A stretch of 64,000 bases of DNA from an uncultured Lachnospiraceae bacterium (lineage in GTDB: Bacteria; Bacillota; Clostridia; Lachnospirales; Lachnospiraceae). This document shows, piece after piece, positions 34,001 through 42,210 of the stretch. The notes under the pieces were generated by a model. It searched no databases, had not been told where the DNA came from, and worked only from the letters and a program-made list of their open reading frames with translations. The position numbers and the translations under genes are program-made. Position 1 is the stretch's first letter; every line of letters begins with the position of its first letter. Location: assembly GCA_910587105.1 (NCBI GenBank), contig CAJUMB010000012.1, positions 3,528-67,527 on the forward strand, read 5' to 3'.

Positions 34001-35250
34001 CTGCCATAAAAAAAGTGCCTTTTACCAAAGAAATGCGCAAAGATTACACCATCTTGTGCCCCCAAATGTCACCCATACATTTTTCCATTCTCCAGGCAGG
34101 GTTCAATGCCTGCGGCTACCACCTGGAGGTGCTGCCCAATGACAATAAGGAAGCTGTGGACGTAGGGTTAAAATATGTAAACAACGACGCCTGTTACCCC
34201 TCCCTGATGGTGGTGGGACAGATTATGCAGGCGCTGTTATCCGGCAGGTACGACCTGAACAAGACAGCCATTATCATGTCACAGACAGGGGGGGGCTGCC
34301 GTGCCTCCAACTATATCGGATTCATACGGCGGGCTTTGAAAAAAGCGGGAATGTCCCATATTCCTGTTATCTCCATCAATTTAAGCGGCCTGGAGAGCAA
34401 CCCAGGCTTTCAAATCACCCTGCCGCTGGTGACACGGCTCGCTTACGGAGCTGTGTTCGGTGATATTCTGATGAAGTGCATTTACCGGATGCGGCCCTAC
34501 GAACTGCAAAAGGGGTCTGTGAACCGGATGCACAGGAAATGGGAGAGAGTCTGTATCCGCTTCCTGTCATCCAGACACTGCAGTTACCACACATTCAAAC
34601 GGATTTGTACTGCCATGATCCGGGATTTTGACCAGATTCCCATCTCCCGGGAGAAAAAACCAAGAGTGGGTATTGTGGGTGAAATACTGGTAAAATTCCT
34701 TCCTGCCGCCAACAATTACCTGGCAGAACTGCTGGAAAAAGAAGGGGCTGAACCAGTGGTGCCGGATTTAATTGACTTCATGTGCTACAGCTTTTACAAT
34801 CAAAACTTCAAGGCCCAGCACCTGGGAACAAAAAAATCCACAGCACACATGGCCAATCTTGCCATTAAGGGAATTGAAAAAATCCGCGGAGCGGCAAACG
34901 AAGCGTTTCGAAAGAGCAGGCATTTTACCCCCTCTGCCAGTATTAAAGAACTGGCCAAAATGGCAAGTCCCATTGTATCTGTGGGCAACCAGACAGGGGA
35001 GGGATGGTTCCTCACCGGAGAGATGCTGGAACTGATTCACAGCGGCGCGCCCAATATTGTCTGCACCCAGCCCTTCGCCTGCCTGCCCAACCATGTGGTG
35101 GGAAAAGGTGTGATTAAGGAACTGCGCAGGCAGTACCCCCAGTCCAACATTGTGGCCATTGACTACGACCCCGGAGCCAGCGAAGTCAATCAGCTGAACC
35201 GGATTAAGCTGATGTTGTCTACGGCTCGGAAGAATATGCAGAAGGTCTAG
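31009..35250 (+). CDS. Acyl-CoA dehydratase activase with two ASKHA domains and DUF2229
   Basis: 1413-residue protein of the BadF/BcrA/HgdC group. Two activator ATPase domains come first, each starting with a phosphate loop: LGIDIGSTTVKIAVLD (residues 7-22) and FLGIDAGSTTTKAALVSEDG (about 323-342). The bridging cysteines of a shared Fe-S cluster appear in NGICAGGTGSFIDQ and NEACSSGCGSFIET. Then come a Cys-rich segment (CKGCTNHCRLTV), the DUF2229 region (SESECYPAKLAHGHV) and a dehydratase-subunit-like C-terminal part (GEILVKFLPAANNYLAELLE). Homologous activators inject electrons into 2-hydroxyacyl-CoA dehydratases; the partner of these giant forms is unknown and none is nearby. AAGGAG lies six bases before the ATG; a terminator follows at 35272. 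Confidence 0.88.
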   Translation: MLMHTYTLGIDIGSTTVKIAVLDETHQLLFADYQRHYADIQNALSVLLGKARQQLGELTISPVITGSGGLTLAKHLKVPFVQEVIAVSSALQETAPQTDVAIELGGEDAKIIYFEDGNIEQRMNGICAGGTGSFIDQMASLLQTDASGLNAYAADYKALYPIAARCGVFAKSDIQPLINEGATRQDLAASIFQAVVNQTISGLACGKPIRGHVAFLGGPLHFMSELRNAFIRTLSLDEEHTIVPDNSHLFAAIGSALNADISVVNTLEAMEQQLAGSIQMDFEVARMEPLFSSQEEYESFHERQSHYHVKTRELKDYHGNCFLGIDAGSTTTKAALVSEDGELLYSFYSSNDGNPLGTTLRAMEELYARLPQGARIAWSCSTGYGEALIQSALMLDEGEVETVSHYYAAAFFDPEVDCILDIGGQDMKCIKIKNQTVDSVQLNEACSSGCGSFIETFAKSLNYSVEDFAEAALFAENPIDLGTRCTVFMNSKVKQAQKEGAQVSDISAGLAYSVIKNALYKVIKVSDAAELGTHIVVQGGTFYNDAVLRSFEKIADCQAIRPDIAGIMGAFGAALIARERFLSEGEPRQTTMLSYEKIHNLKYSTSMANCKGCTNHCRLTVNKFSGGRQFISGNRCEKGIGKQKNKEKIPNLFDYKYKRIFGYEPLSADLAVRGEVGLPRVLNMFENYPFWHTFFTLLKYRVVLSPTSTRKIYELGIESIPSESECYPAKLAHGHVTWLLKKGVKFIFYPCIPYERKEFSDSVNHYNCPIVTSYPENIKNNVEQLDDPSIHFCNPFLSFAGLDVLTKGLIKTFPDIPEKEVAQAAQAAWKELEFARRDLMKKGEETLRYLKETGRHGIVLAGRPYHIDPEIHHGIPELINSYGMAVLTEDSVSHLGPLERPLRVNDQWMYHTRLYAAANFVKTRKNLDLIQLNSFGCGLDAVTTDQVHEILEDSGKIYTCLKIDEVNNLGAARIRVRSLIAAIRVKKRQTVKRRIRSSAIKKVPFTKEMRKDYTILCPQMSPIHFSILQAGFNACGYHLEVLPNDNKEAVDVGLKYVNNDACYPSLMVVGQIMQALLSGRYDLNKTAIIMSQTGGGCRASNYIGFIRRALKKAGMSHIPVISINLSGLESNPGFQITLPLVTRLAYGAVFGDILMKCIYRMRPYELQKGSVNRMHRKWERVCIRFLSSRHCSYHTFKRICTAMIRDFDQIPISREKKPRVGIVGEILVKFLPAANNYLAELLEKEGAEPVVPDLIDFMCYSFYNQNFKAQHLGTKKSTAHMANLAIKGIEKIRGAANEAFRKSRHFTPSASIKELAKMASPIVSVGNQTGEGWFLTGEMLELIHSGAPNIVCTQPFACLPNHVVGKGVIKELRRQYPQSNIVAIDYDPGASEVNQLNRIKLMLSTARKNMQKV

Positions 35251-35271
35251 TGTTCCACCCATACGCCCCAG

Positions 35272-35312
35272 AAAGCCCACAGCTGGAAATTTTCCCAGCC
35301 ATGGGCTTTTTT
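35272..35312 (+). terminator. Rho-independent terminator of the activase gene
   Basis: AAAGCCCA...TGGGCTTTTTT with inner CTGG/CCAG pairing, 20 bases after the stop. Confidence 0.9.
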
Positions 35313-35319
35313 CTCTGCC

Positions 35320-35502
35320 TTACTCTCTAATCCGGTCCAATTCCGAAAGATTGATGCCTGACACCGTCAAAAAAACTTTCAGCTCAATATACCGCTCTTT
35401 CATTGACTCGTAAATGGCTGAATCTTTATCCGCCAGCAGCATGTACCGCTGAAGCCTGGAAAACTCTTCAATAGATATTTTCAGCACTTCTATTTCACTC
35501 AT
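35320..35502 (-). CDS. Small helical hypothetical protein
   Basis: 60-residue acidic, probably all-helical protein (MSEIEVLKISIEEFSRLQRY ... VSGINLSELDRIRE). GGGGAGGAG lies four to six bases before the ATG at 35502, and it follows the flippase gene by 19 bases on the same strand. No family recognised; the strong ribosome site and tight spacing argue that it is a real gene at the end of this cluster. Confidence 0.6.
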   Translation of the reverse strand: MSEIEVLKISIEEFSRLQRYMLLADKDSAIYESMKERYIELKVFLTVSGINLSELDRIRE

Positions 35503-35521
35503 ACTGCTCCTCCCCAAACAT

Positions 35522-37153
35522 TCACCCGTAAATCCTCAAAAGATAAGCAATCCGCACCAGCCAGCTGCCAAAAGGAAATGCCTGCAGCTGTTCCTCCGGG
35601 ACTCTGGCAAATACGATATACAGAACAATATATACCGCTGCGGCCACAGGCACAGACACTGCCAGCCCCAGCAGGTTGGATGGTATCAGCGTATAGAGCC
35701 CATTAAATAAAAGCCAGGCGGTCAATGCCATGGGTGCTGACGCCATCAGGGGAATCAGATAGGCTTCCACCCATTTATTCTTATATCCCAGGAATTTTTT
35801 CATAGATATGTCATTCAGCACACAGATAATCACCGAATAGACAATAATCGCCAAAACCACAGCCAAAATTCCCAGCCCTGTAGTCAAAAGCATCACCACC
35901 AGGGAGGTCACATCCACCACCAGTGCAATAGCGGCGTTCCGCATAGGAAGGTTTGGCATCCCGATTCCCTGGAGCACTCCATTTGAAATATTCGACAATC
36001 CGTTTAAAATCACCGTGACAGCTCCCACGCTCAGCAAAAGCCCCGCTGTACCAATGGTATCCGGAAAAAGAATCCGTACAATGGGCTGGGACAAGACGGC
36101 CATCCCCACGGCGGCGGGAATGGAAATAAACATGGAAAGCTGTACCGCCTGGTCAATCTTAAAATTGGCCAGCTCCATATGTCTCTTTGCATAGGCCGCC
36201 GAGACTTCCGGAATCATAGATGTGGGCGCGGCACTGGATAATGTCAGCGGTATATTGATAATGGACAAAAAATAAATGGAATATTCCGTATACAGCATAC
36301 GGATTCCCTCATCCTCAAATCCCTGTTTCCCCAGGATTTCTGAAAAAAGATATCCGTCAATATATCCATTTACATTATAGATAAAGGCGCTGAGGATAAT
36401 GGGGGTTACCATGCGCAGAATTACCTCAATCACTTCCCGGTAGCTTTCCACCCGCCCCGTATGGTCTGAGACAATTTTACTGCGGATGATCCTCCGGTTC
36501 AGCTGATAAACCACCAGCACAAACCCCAAAGCTGCGGCTACCCCCACACCGGTTCCTATGGTTCCCCCGGCAGCACCCCAGCGGTCTATGCTGTCCTTAT
36601 CACTGCCTGCCACAAATTCAATAAACAGCCATGCGGCCACAATACTGAAAGCAGCGTTGGCAAACTGCTCCAGGATCTGGGATATGGATGTGGGCACCAT
36701 ATTGCGGTATGCCTGAAAATATCCCCGGTACACACCCAGAATACCTGACATAAAAATCGTAGGCGCCAGAAATCTCAGCGCCAGCGTAGCTCCCTGCTGA
36801 TTGCTGGGGATGAGAATCCCTGCCCCGGCCAGACAGAAAAGAGCCGCTGCCCCTCCCACCACCACCGCATAGAGCAGGGAACCCTTAAAATATTTCTGAG
36901 CATTTCTGTACTCTCCTTTTGCAAGCTTCTCGGCAATGATTTTCGAAACTGCCTGGGGGATGCTGTAGGAAGCAATCATTAAAAGGATCATATACGCCTG
37001 CTGCGCCAGTCCATAGTAGGCCATGCCGTCTGCCCCTACAATATGGGTCAGCGGACTTTTGTATAGAAGGCCCACAATTTTTGATATCAATGCCGCAGCC
37101 ATCAAAAATGAGGCGTTTTTCACCAAAACATTGCTTTTTTGTTTGGAACTCAT
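35522..37153 (-). CDS. MOP-superfamily lipid-linked polysaccharide flippase (SpoVB/MurJ-like)
   Basis: 543-residue membrane protein with about 14 membrane segments. The opening LVKNASFLMAAALISKIVGLLYKSPLTHIVG and the stretch YGLAQQAYMILLMIASYSIPQAVSKIIAE are typical of the SpoVB/YtgP group, which flips lipid-linked wall precursors. PTSMIPEVSAAYAKR is also conserved there. Length suits the group. GAGGA precedes the ATG. It lies 51 bases after ung on the same strand. Whether it acts in vegetative wall synthesis, sporulation or capsule export cannot be told. Confidence 0.85.
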   Translation of the reverse strand: MSSKQKSNVLVKNASFLMAAALISKIVGLLYKSPLTHIVGADGMAYYGLAQQAYMILLMIASYSIPQAVSKIIAEKLAKGEYRNAQKYFKGSLLYAVVVGGAAALFCLAGAGILIPSNQQGATLALRFLAPTIFMSGILGVYRGYFQAYRNMVPTSISQILEQFANAAFSIVAAWLFIEFVAGSDKDSIDRWGAAGGTIGTGVGVAAALGFVLVVYQLNRRIIRSKIVSDHTGRVESYREVIEVILRMVTPIILSAFIYNVNGYIDGYLFSEILGKQGFEDEGIRMLYTEYSIYFLSIINIPLTLSSAAPTSMIPEVSAAYAKRHMELANFKIDQAVQLSMFISIPAAVGMAVLSQPIVRILFPDTIGTAGLLLSVGAVTVILNGLSNISNGVLQGIGMPNLPMRNAAIALVVDVTSLVVMLLTTGLGILAVVLAIIVYSVIICVLNDISMKKFLGYKNKWVEAYLIPLMASAPMALTAWLLFNGLYTLIPSNLLGLAVSVPVAAAVYIVLYIVFARVPEEQLQAFPFGSWLVRIAYLLRIYG

Positions 37154-37204
37154 ACTTATCCTCTGTTCTTTTTGTTATGGTTACTGTTCACTGTGCCAAC
37201 AGCT

Positions 37205-37879
37205 TTATATATTCTCAATCTGCCAGTCAATGGGAGCAAGCCCTTTGCTCTCCAGGAATGCATTTGTCTGGCTGAAGGGTCTGCTTCCGAAGAAACCCAG
37301 GCCAGCGGAATAGGGACTGGGATGAGGTGCCTCCAAAATATAATGATTGGGGTTACTCAGCATCTTTTTCTTCGACTGGGCCGGCCTGCCCCATAGGATA
37401 TAGACAATGGGCTGTTCCTGTTCATTCAGCACACGGATGGCGGCATCTGTAAATTCCTCCCACCCCAGATTTCTGTGGGAATTGGCCTGGTGTGCCCTTA
37501 CCGTCAATACGGTATTTAACATGAGCACTCCCTGTCTGGCCCATTTTTCCAAATATCCGTTGTTAGGCATGTAACACCCTAAATCATCATGCAGCTCTTT
37601 ATAGATATTTACCAGGGAGGGCGGGATGTCCACCCCTCTTTTTACCGAAAAGCACAGCCCGTGGGCCTGGCCCCGGTTGTGATAGGGGTCCTGGCCCAGA
37701 ATCACAACCTTTACCTGGCTCAGCGGTGTGAAATGAAATGCATTAAAAATATCGTCTGCCGGAGGAAAGACCATTTTTCTTTTGTACTCCTCATTGACGG
37801 TCTGAAACAGACTTTTATAATAAGGCTTTTTGAACTCCCCCTGAAGGGCGTCCAGCCACTCACCTGTTAATGGAGGCAT
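37205..37879 (-). CDS. ung: Uracil-DNA glycosylase
   Basis: 224-residue family 1 enzyme that removes uracil from DNA in base-excision repair. The water-activating motif VVILGQDPYHNRGQAHGLCFS and the C-terminal HPSPYSAGLGFFGSRPFSQTN loop are intact, as is VLMLNTVLTVRAHQANSH. The start at 37879 overlaps the end of hisF by 20 bases; AAGGAG lies nine bases upstream inside hisF, so translation is coupled. Confidence 0.96.
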   Translation of the reverse strand: MPPLTGEWLDALQGEFKKPYYKSLFQTVNEEYKRKMVFPPADDIFNAFHFTPLSQVKVVILGQDPYHNRGQAHGLCFSVKRGVDIPPSLVNIYKELHDDLGCYMPNNGYLEKWARQGVLMLNTVLTVRAHQANSHRNLGWEEFTDAAIRVLNEQEQPIVYILWGRPAQSKKKMLSNPNHYILEAPHPSPYSAGLGFFGSRPFSQTNAFLESKGLAPIDWQIENI

Positions 37880-38657
37880 TCTTTTGTTCTCCTTCCTGCA
37901 GTCTCACCAAAACATTTCTCTCTGATAAAAATCGTTTTACTTCCCCAATCTCCAGCTCTTTATAATGAAACAGGGACGCCGCCAGAGCCGCATCTGCCCC
38001 ACCGTCAGTCAATGCCTCATAAAAATGTTCCAATGTTCCGGCACCGCCGGAAGCGATCACAGGAATGGAAATGGCATGGGAAATTGTCCTGGTAAGGGAC
38101 AGGTCATACCCTGACTTGGTTCCGTCGCAGTCCATACTGGTGAGCAGAATCTCCCCTGCCCCCAGCCTGGCGGCCTCCACCGCCCACTCCACTGCATCCA
38201 GCCCTGTGTCCACCCGTCCGCCGTTTTTGTAGATATTCCAGCCGCTGCCATTCTCTCTTGCCTTGGCGTCGATGGCCACCACCACACACTGGCTTCCGAA
38301 TTTCATGGCTGCATCGTGGATCAGGGACGGATTGCTGATGGCTGCCGAATTAATGGAAATCTTATCTGCTCCCTCCCGCAGCAGCAGCCGGAAGTCCTCC
38401 ACTGTGCGGATACCGCCTCCCACAGTGAACGGGATAAATACCTGTTCTGCCACCTTGCGCACCATATCCACCACAGTGTCTCTCTGATCTGAGGATGCCG
38501 TAATATCCAGAAACACCAGTTCATCTGCCCCGGCCTGGCCGTATGCCCGGCCCACTTCCACCGGATCACCGGCATCCATTAAGTTCACAAAATTGATTCC
38601 TTTTACTACTCTGCCCCCATTCACATCCAGACAGGGGATGATCCGCTTTGTCAACAT
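37860..38657 (-). CDS. hisF: Imidazole glycerol phosphate synthase subunit HisF
   Basis: 265-residue cyclase subunit; with HisH it makes imidazole glycerol phosphate and AICAR in histidine synthesis. Barrel residues RIIPCLDVNGGRVVKGINF (catalytic Asp), FTVGGGIRTVEDF, ILLTSMDCDGTKSGYD (second Asp) and PVIASGGAGTLEH are present. About ten extra C-terminal residues carry the ribosome site of ung. It starts on the last base of the hisH stop. No other his genes are in the window. Confidence 0.96.
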   Translation of the reverse strand: MLTKRIIPCLDVNGGRVVKGINFVNLMDAGDPVEVGRAYGQAGADELVFLDITASSDQRDTVVDMVRKVAEQVFIPFTVGGGIRTVEDFRLLLREGADKISINSAAISNPSLIHDAAMKFGSQCVVVAIDAKARENGSGWNIYKNGGRVDTGLDAVEWAVEAARLGAGEILLTSMDCDGTKSGYDLSLTRTISHAISIPVIASGGAGTLEHFYEALTDGGADAALAASLFHYKELEIGEVKRFLSERNVLVRLQEGEQKNASINR

Positions 38658-39286
38658 CAGACAATCCCCCCTTTCTTCTCGCCAAGTCTGGCGAAATTTT
38701 CCAGAATTTTTAATCCCAGTCCACCGCTTTTCTCCGGATGAAACTGACAGGCGAACACATTCCCCTTTTCCACAGAAGCGTGAACGGACACGCCATAGTC
38801 CGCAGCCGCTTTCACCATCTCATCCTCCTGAGCCTGCAGATAATAGGAGTGTACAAAATACACATATGTGTCCTGGGGAATCCCCTGAAACAGCCTTCCA
38901 TTATTTTTCAGATGGAGGGAATTCCAGCCCATATGGGGGATTTTCAGACCGCTCTCCCGGGGAAAATGAAGAATTTTCCCTGGCAGAATCCCCAGTCCCG
39001 GGACCCCTGGGCTCTCTTCGCTTTCCTGGAACAAAAGCTGCAGTCCCAGACAGATTCCCAGAAAAGGCTTCCCCTCTTCACAGACCTGGCGGATAACCGG
39101 AATCAGCCCATACTCCTCTAGCTTCTCCATAGCACTGCCGAAGTTCCCCACCCCGGGAAGAACCACCTGATCTGCACGGAGAATGTCTTCTGCCCGGCGG
39201 GAAACACACACCTGTGCCTCCAGACTGACAAACGCTTTCTCCACACTCTTCATATTGCCGGCATCGTAATCAATTATTGTTATCAT
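38657..39286 (-). CDS. hisH: Imidazole glycerol phosphate synthase subunit HisH
   Basis: 209-residue glutaminase subunit that supplies ammonia to HisF. The nucleophile Cys is in PFLGICLGLQLLF and the His-Glu pair in FACQFHPEKSGGLG; MITIIDYDAGNMKSVEKA is the usual N terminus. Stop and hisF start share one base (TGATG). It lies 74 bases downstream of hemC, so the his pair may be read from the hem promoter or its own. Confidence 0.96.
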   Translation of the reverse strand: MITIIDYDAGNMKSVEKAFVSLEAQVCVSRRAEDILRADQVVLPGVGNFGSAMEKLEEYGLIPVIRQVCEEGKPFLGICLGLQLLFQESEESPGVPGLGILPGKILHFPRESGLKIPHMGWNSLHLKNNGRLFQGIPQDTYVYFVHSYYLQAQEDEMVKAAADYGVSVHASVEKGNVFACQFHPEKSGGLGLKILENFARLGEKKGGIV

Positions 39287-39360
39287 ATACGTAAATTTCC
39301 TTTTTATTCTTTTTTCACAGCGGGCTGAATTCTGTGGTTCTCAGACATGTTCTGGCAAAT

Positions 39361-40257
39361 CTACACTCCATAACGCTCACGCATACTTCCTGCCAGATTC
39401 CTTCCCAAAGCTTCCGCCTCTTCCACTGCTCCAGTTACTTGATCTGTAAACCATTCCTCTGTAGATTCCCGGTAATATAAACCTTTCAGATACAGTTCTT
39501 CTCCTGTAATTCTGGCGTGAGCCGCCACCGGGGAAGTACATCCGCCATCCAGTTCCCGGACAAACCCCCGCTCTGCCAGTGCCGCATATCTGCTCTCCCG
39601 GCATTCATAGCCTTTTAGATAGGAATAATCTCCTCCCCGGCGTCCCTGGACAGCCAGAATTCCCTGCCCTGCTGCCGGAATCATCTCCTCTGTATCAAAA
39701 TACCGGCTGATGCGGCTTTCCAGTCCCAGACGCTTCAGCCCAGCACCGGCCAGGACCAGAGCTCCATACTCTCCCCGGTCCAGCTTCTCCAGCCTAGTCA
39801 ACACATTTCCCCGTATATTTTTACAGGAAACACCCGGGAATATCCTGGCCAGCTGTAACTGGCGGCGCAGACTGGAACAGCCGATGGGTCTGCTCTTATC
39901 CATATGCTCACAGCCTTTGGGCAGAACCAATACATCCCTGGGGTCCTCCCTGGGTGAAAAAGCCACCAGAGGAAGCTCCTGTGAAATCTCCATGGGCATG
40001 TCTTTCAGACTATGTACGGATAGATCGCTCTGCCTCTCCATGAGAGCTTTGTCCAGCTCCTTGACAAACAGTCCTTTTCCTCCGATTTTGTCCAATGTCC
40101 GGTCCAGAATCCGGTCCCCAGTGGTCTTCATGGTCAGCAGCCGCACCTCCCATTGAGGATGCTGTTTTCTCAGATAATCCGCTACCATCTCACTCTGCAC
40201 AACTGCCAGTTTACTCTCTCTGCTTCCTATAATAATCTGCTGTTTCTCTCTTAGCAT
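39361..40257 (-). CDS. hemC: Hydroxymethylbilane synthase
   Basis: 298-residue porphobilinogen deaminase that joins four porphobilinogens into hydroxymethylbilane, the common precursor of siroheme and corrin rings. Motifs: IGSRESKLAVVQSEMVADYL, DLSVHSLKDMP and the dipyrromethane cofactor Cys in LDGGCTSPVAAH. It overlaps the preceding gene by seven bases, so it is translated with it. Supplies the cobalamin operon at 45872-57214; hemB, hemL and hemD are not in the window. Confidence 0.95.
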   Translation of the reverse strand: MLREKQQIIIGSRESKLAVVQSEMVADYLRKQHPQWEVRLLTMKTTGDRILDRTLDKIGGKGLFVKELDKALMERQSDLSVHSLKDMPMEISQELPLVAFSPREDPRDVLVLPKGCEHMDKSRPIGCSSLRRQLQLARIFPGVSCKNIRGNVLTRLEKLDRGEYGALVLAGAGLKRLGLESRISRYFDTEEMIPAAGQGILAVQGRRGGDYSYLKGYECRESRYAALAERGFVRELDGGCTSPVAAHARITGEELYLKGLYYRESTEEWFTDQVTGAVEEAEALGRNLAGSMRERYGV

Positions 40258-40733
40258 AATGCCTTCTCCTCTAAGAATGCCTGAATCTGTTCCCGGGTTC
40301 TCTTTGCCAGCCTGTGGTCAAGCCCTGCCGCATTGATTCCCACAGTTACAGCCCCCTCCACAGCAATCCCCGGAAAATGAAAGTCACACATATCCTGGTC
40401 ACTGGCCACATTCACCAGAATCCCCCGGTTTCTGCAGACTCTGCCGATTCTTTTGTTCAACTCTTTGTCGTCTGTAGCGGCCAGCACCATCTGGCAGTTT
40501 TCCAGATCTTCCTCTCTATACGCCCGTTCATAGACCGACACATTGGGAAGACTTTTCCACTTTTCAAAAGCAGCATCCACCTGCTTTGCCACCACCACCA
40601 GCTGTCCCGGTTGAAATTCCAGCAATGTCTGTACCCGCCGCCGGGCAATTGGGCCGCCGCCCACCGTCAGAATCCGCCATGTTCCCAGATCCATAAAGAG
40701 GGGAAACTTTCTCCTCACCTGTTCCTTATGCAT
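40251..40733 (-). CDS. Precorrin-2 dehydrogenase (siroheme synthase N-terminal type)
   Basis: 160-residue NAD-dependent dehydrogenase that oxidises precorrin-2 to sirohydrochlorin. It corresponds to the N-terminal part of CysG (Met8p/SirC type). The Rossmann motif is WRILTVGGGPIARRRVQTLL; MVLAATDDKELNKRIGRVC and NVASDQDMCDFHFPGIAVEG match the family. It lacks the methyltransferase half of CysG, so uroporphyrinogen methylation must come from elsewhere. Overlaps hemA by eight bases and hemC by seven. Confidence 0.9.
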   Translation of the reverse strand: MHKEQVRRKFPLFMDLGTWRILTVGGGPIARRRVQTLLEFQPGQLVVVAKQVDAAFEKWKSLPNVSVYERAYREEDLENCQMVLAATDDKELNKRIGRVCRNRGILVNVASDQDMCDFHFPGIAVEGAVTVGINAAGLDHRLAKRTREQIQAFLEEKALC

Positions 40734-41958
40734 TTTCGTACACCTTTTCCAATCCTGCTACACATTCCAAAAATACGTCTTTTTCCAGACAGTCCCGCAG
40801 ACCGAAAATCATCTTATTGACCACCTTACCCGCCGCTGTCTCTATGGTCTGCTGAAGTTTCTGGCGGTCTGCATCCTCCATGGGGGTCTTTTGAAGAATC
40901 TTGTGAATCCGCAGGTCCAGGTCATGAACTGCCTCTTCCTGGATTTCTTTAATCCTGGGAATGATATCCCGCCCTTCCAGCCACTGAAAATATTCGTCCA
41001 TCTGTTCTTTTACAATGGCCTGCGCCTGCCGGAAGCTTTCCTCCCTCTCAGGCACGTTTTCTTTCTCACGGAAACTGTCCATATCATATAAAGTAATTCC
41101 ATCCCACTGGCCCAGACTGGGGTCAATATCCCTGGGAACAGCCAGATCGATCAATAGAAGGGGTTTCGTCAATTCCACCTGATGGAACAATTCTTCCGGC
41201 AGGGTGCAGTTGGGGCTGGCGGTGGCGCTTACCACCAGGTCACACTGAGGCAGAAGCTCCATACGCTGTCCATAATCAATCCTCTGGCATCCCTGGGGAA
41301 TGTTCACGATACCGCTTCGGTACTGGCGTACTGTAACCGTCACATCCCCCCCGGCCTGTGCCAGAGTCTGCGCCGCCATTTTCCCCATTTCCCCATTTCC
41401 AATTACCATACACTTCTTTCCTGCCACCTGAAATCCCTGTCCATGCAGCATGTGAATAGCCTGATGAATCACCGAAGGATTCGCCCGATGGAACACTACT
41501 TCTGACTTAATGCGCTTTCCGGCAGTCACCGCCATCCGAAACAGTACCTCCAGAACCCCGTCTGTGGCAAAAGCATCTCTGGCCAGACTCAGGGCATCTT
41601 TCACCTGGGTCAGAATCTGGTCTTCCCCTAAAATCTGAGACTTCAACCCTGCTGTCAGATAGAACAAATGTTCTACTGCCTCCCGTTCTCTGCGGGCGGT
41701 GAAACAATCACGGTAAGACTGCCCTGAGATCTGCTTTATCTGGCACAGCATTTCATACAGGCATCCATCCCAGTCTTCCCAGGTACTCACCCAAATCTCC
41801 ATCCGGTTACAAGTGGAAAGAATCACACACCCATGGACTCCCTCCATCTCTTTCACAGCCAGTACCGCCTCCCCGGCCTCCCGCTTTGTAAAAGAAAATA
41901 ATGCCCGGATGTCCACCGGGGCCCTGTTATGATCAATTCCAATCATGGAAATACTCAC
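40726..41958 (-). CDS. hemA: Glutamyl-tRNA reductase
   Basis: 410-residue enzyme that reduces glutamyl-tRNA to glutamate-1-semialdehyde, the first step of the C5 tetrapyrrole pathway. It has IGIDHNRAPVDIRALFSF, the catalytic Cys in VILSTCNRMEIWVS, SQILGEDQILTQVKDA and the NADP-binding VIGNGEMGKMAAQTLA. The GTG at 41958 is chosen because GGGAGG lies eight bases upstream and the promoter at 41999-42027 gives a 34-base leader; the upstream ATG at 42027 would lie in the -35 box. First gene of hemA-dehydrogenase-hemC. Confidence 0.94.
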   Translation of the reverse strand: MSISMIGIDHNRAPVDIRALFSFTKREAGEAVLAVKEMEGVHGCVILSTCNRMEIWVSTWEDWDGCLYEMLCQIKQISGQSYRDCFTARREREAVEHLFYLTAGLKSQILGEDQILTQVKDALSLARDAFATDGVLEVLFRMAVTAGKRIKSEVVFHRANPSVIHQAIHMLHGQGFQVAGKKCMVIGNGEMGKMAAQTLAQAGGDVTVTVRQYRSGIVNIPQGCQRIDYGQRMELLPQCDLVVSATASPNCTLPEELFHQVELTKPLLLIDLAVPRDIDPSLGQWDGITLYDMDSFREKENVPEREESFRQAQAIVKEQMDEYFQWLEGRDIIPRIKEIQEEAVHDLDLRIHKILQKTPMEDADRQKLQQTIETAAGKVVNKMIFGLRDCLEKDVFLECVAGLEKVYENA

Positions 41959-41998
41959 TGTTACGTCCTCCCACTTCTCATTTGTTCTTTTTTTATCA

Positions 41999-42027
41999 AT
42001 AATAAGCAACCCGGCAGTTTTTGTCAA
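41999..42027 (-). promoter_or_regulatory. hemA operon promoter
   Basis: Minus strand TTGACA (42022-42027), 17-base spacer, TATTAT (41999-42004). It is back to back with the cbiK promoter, the two -35 boxes being 29 bases apart. Confidence 0.85.
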
Positions 42028-42056
42028 TTGGGAACCACAGAATCGTTACCCTCATA

Positions 42057-42085
42057 TTGACAAAAAATATCCCCGCTGATAGAAT
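42057..42085 (+). promoter_or_regulatory. cbiK promoter
   Basis: TTGACA (42057-42062), 17-base spacer, TAGAAT (42080-42085). Transcription would start near 42092, so the cbiK leader is about 120 bases and contains the palindromic repeat at 42105-42180. Confidence 0.8.
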
Positions 42086-42104
42086 AAAAATTACGGCTGA
42101 CATT

Positions 42105-42180
42105 AGAGCGTGTTTGAAAATTCATTCACGCCATCCCCACGCTCCAGGAACTGTGATCAACTGATTTACTTACAGTTTCC
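42105..42180. repeat. AGCGTGTTTGAAAATT-family repeat
   Basis: AGAGCGTGTTTGAAAATTCA followed by TTCACGCCAT and CACGCTCC matches the first 45 bases of the 16674 repeat with few changes. It then ends with GGAACTGT...ACAGTTTCC, a hairpin (42147-42180). The unit lies inside the predicted cbiK leader. Confidence 0.6.
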
Positions 42181-42210
42181 AAGAAAAAATTACAACCGGA
42201 GGAAACTATC

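Noticed and set aside
33178..34065. 295-codon frame antisense to the activase
   Set aside because: Shadow of the plus-strand gene; composition unlike a real protein.
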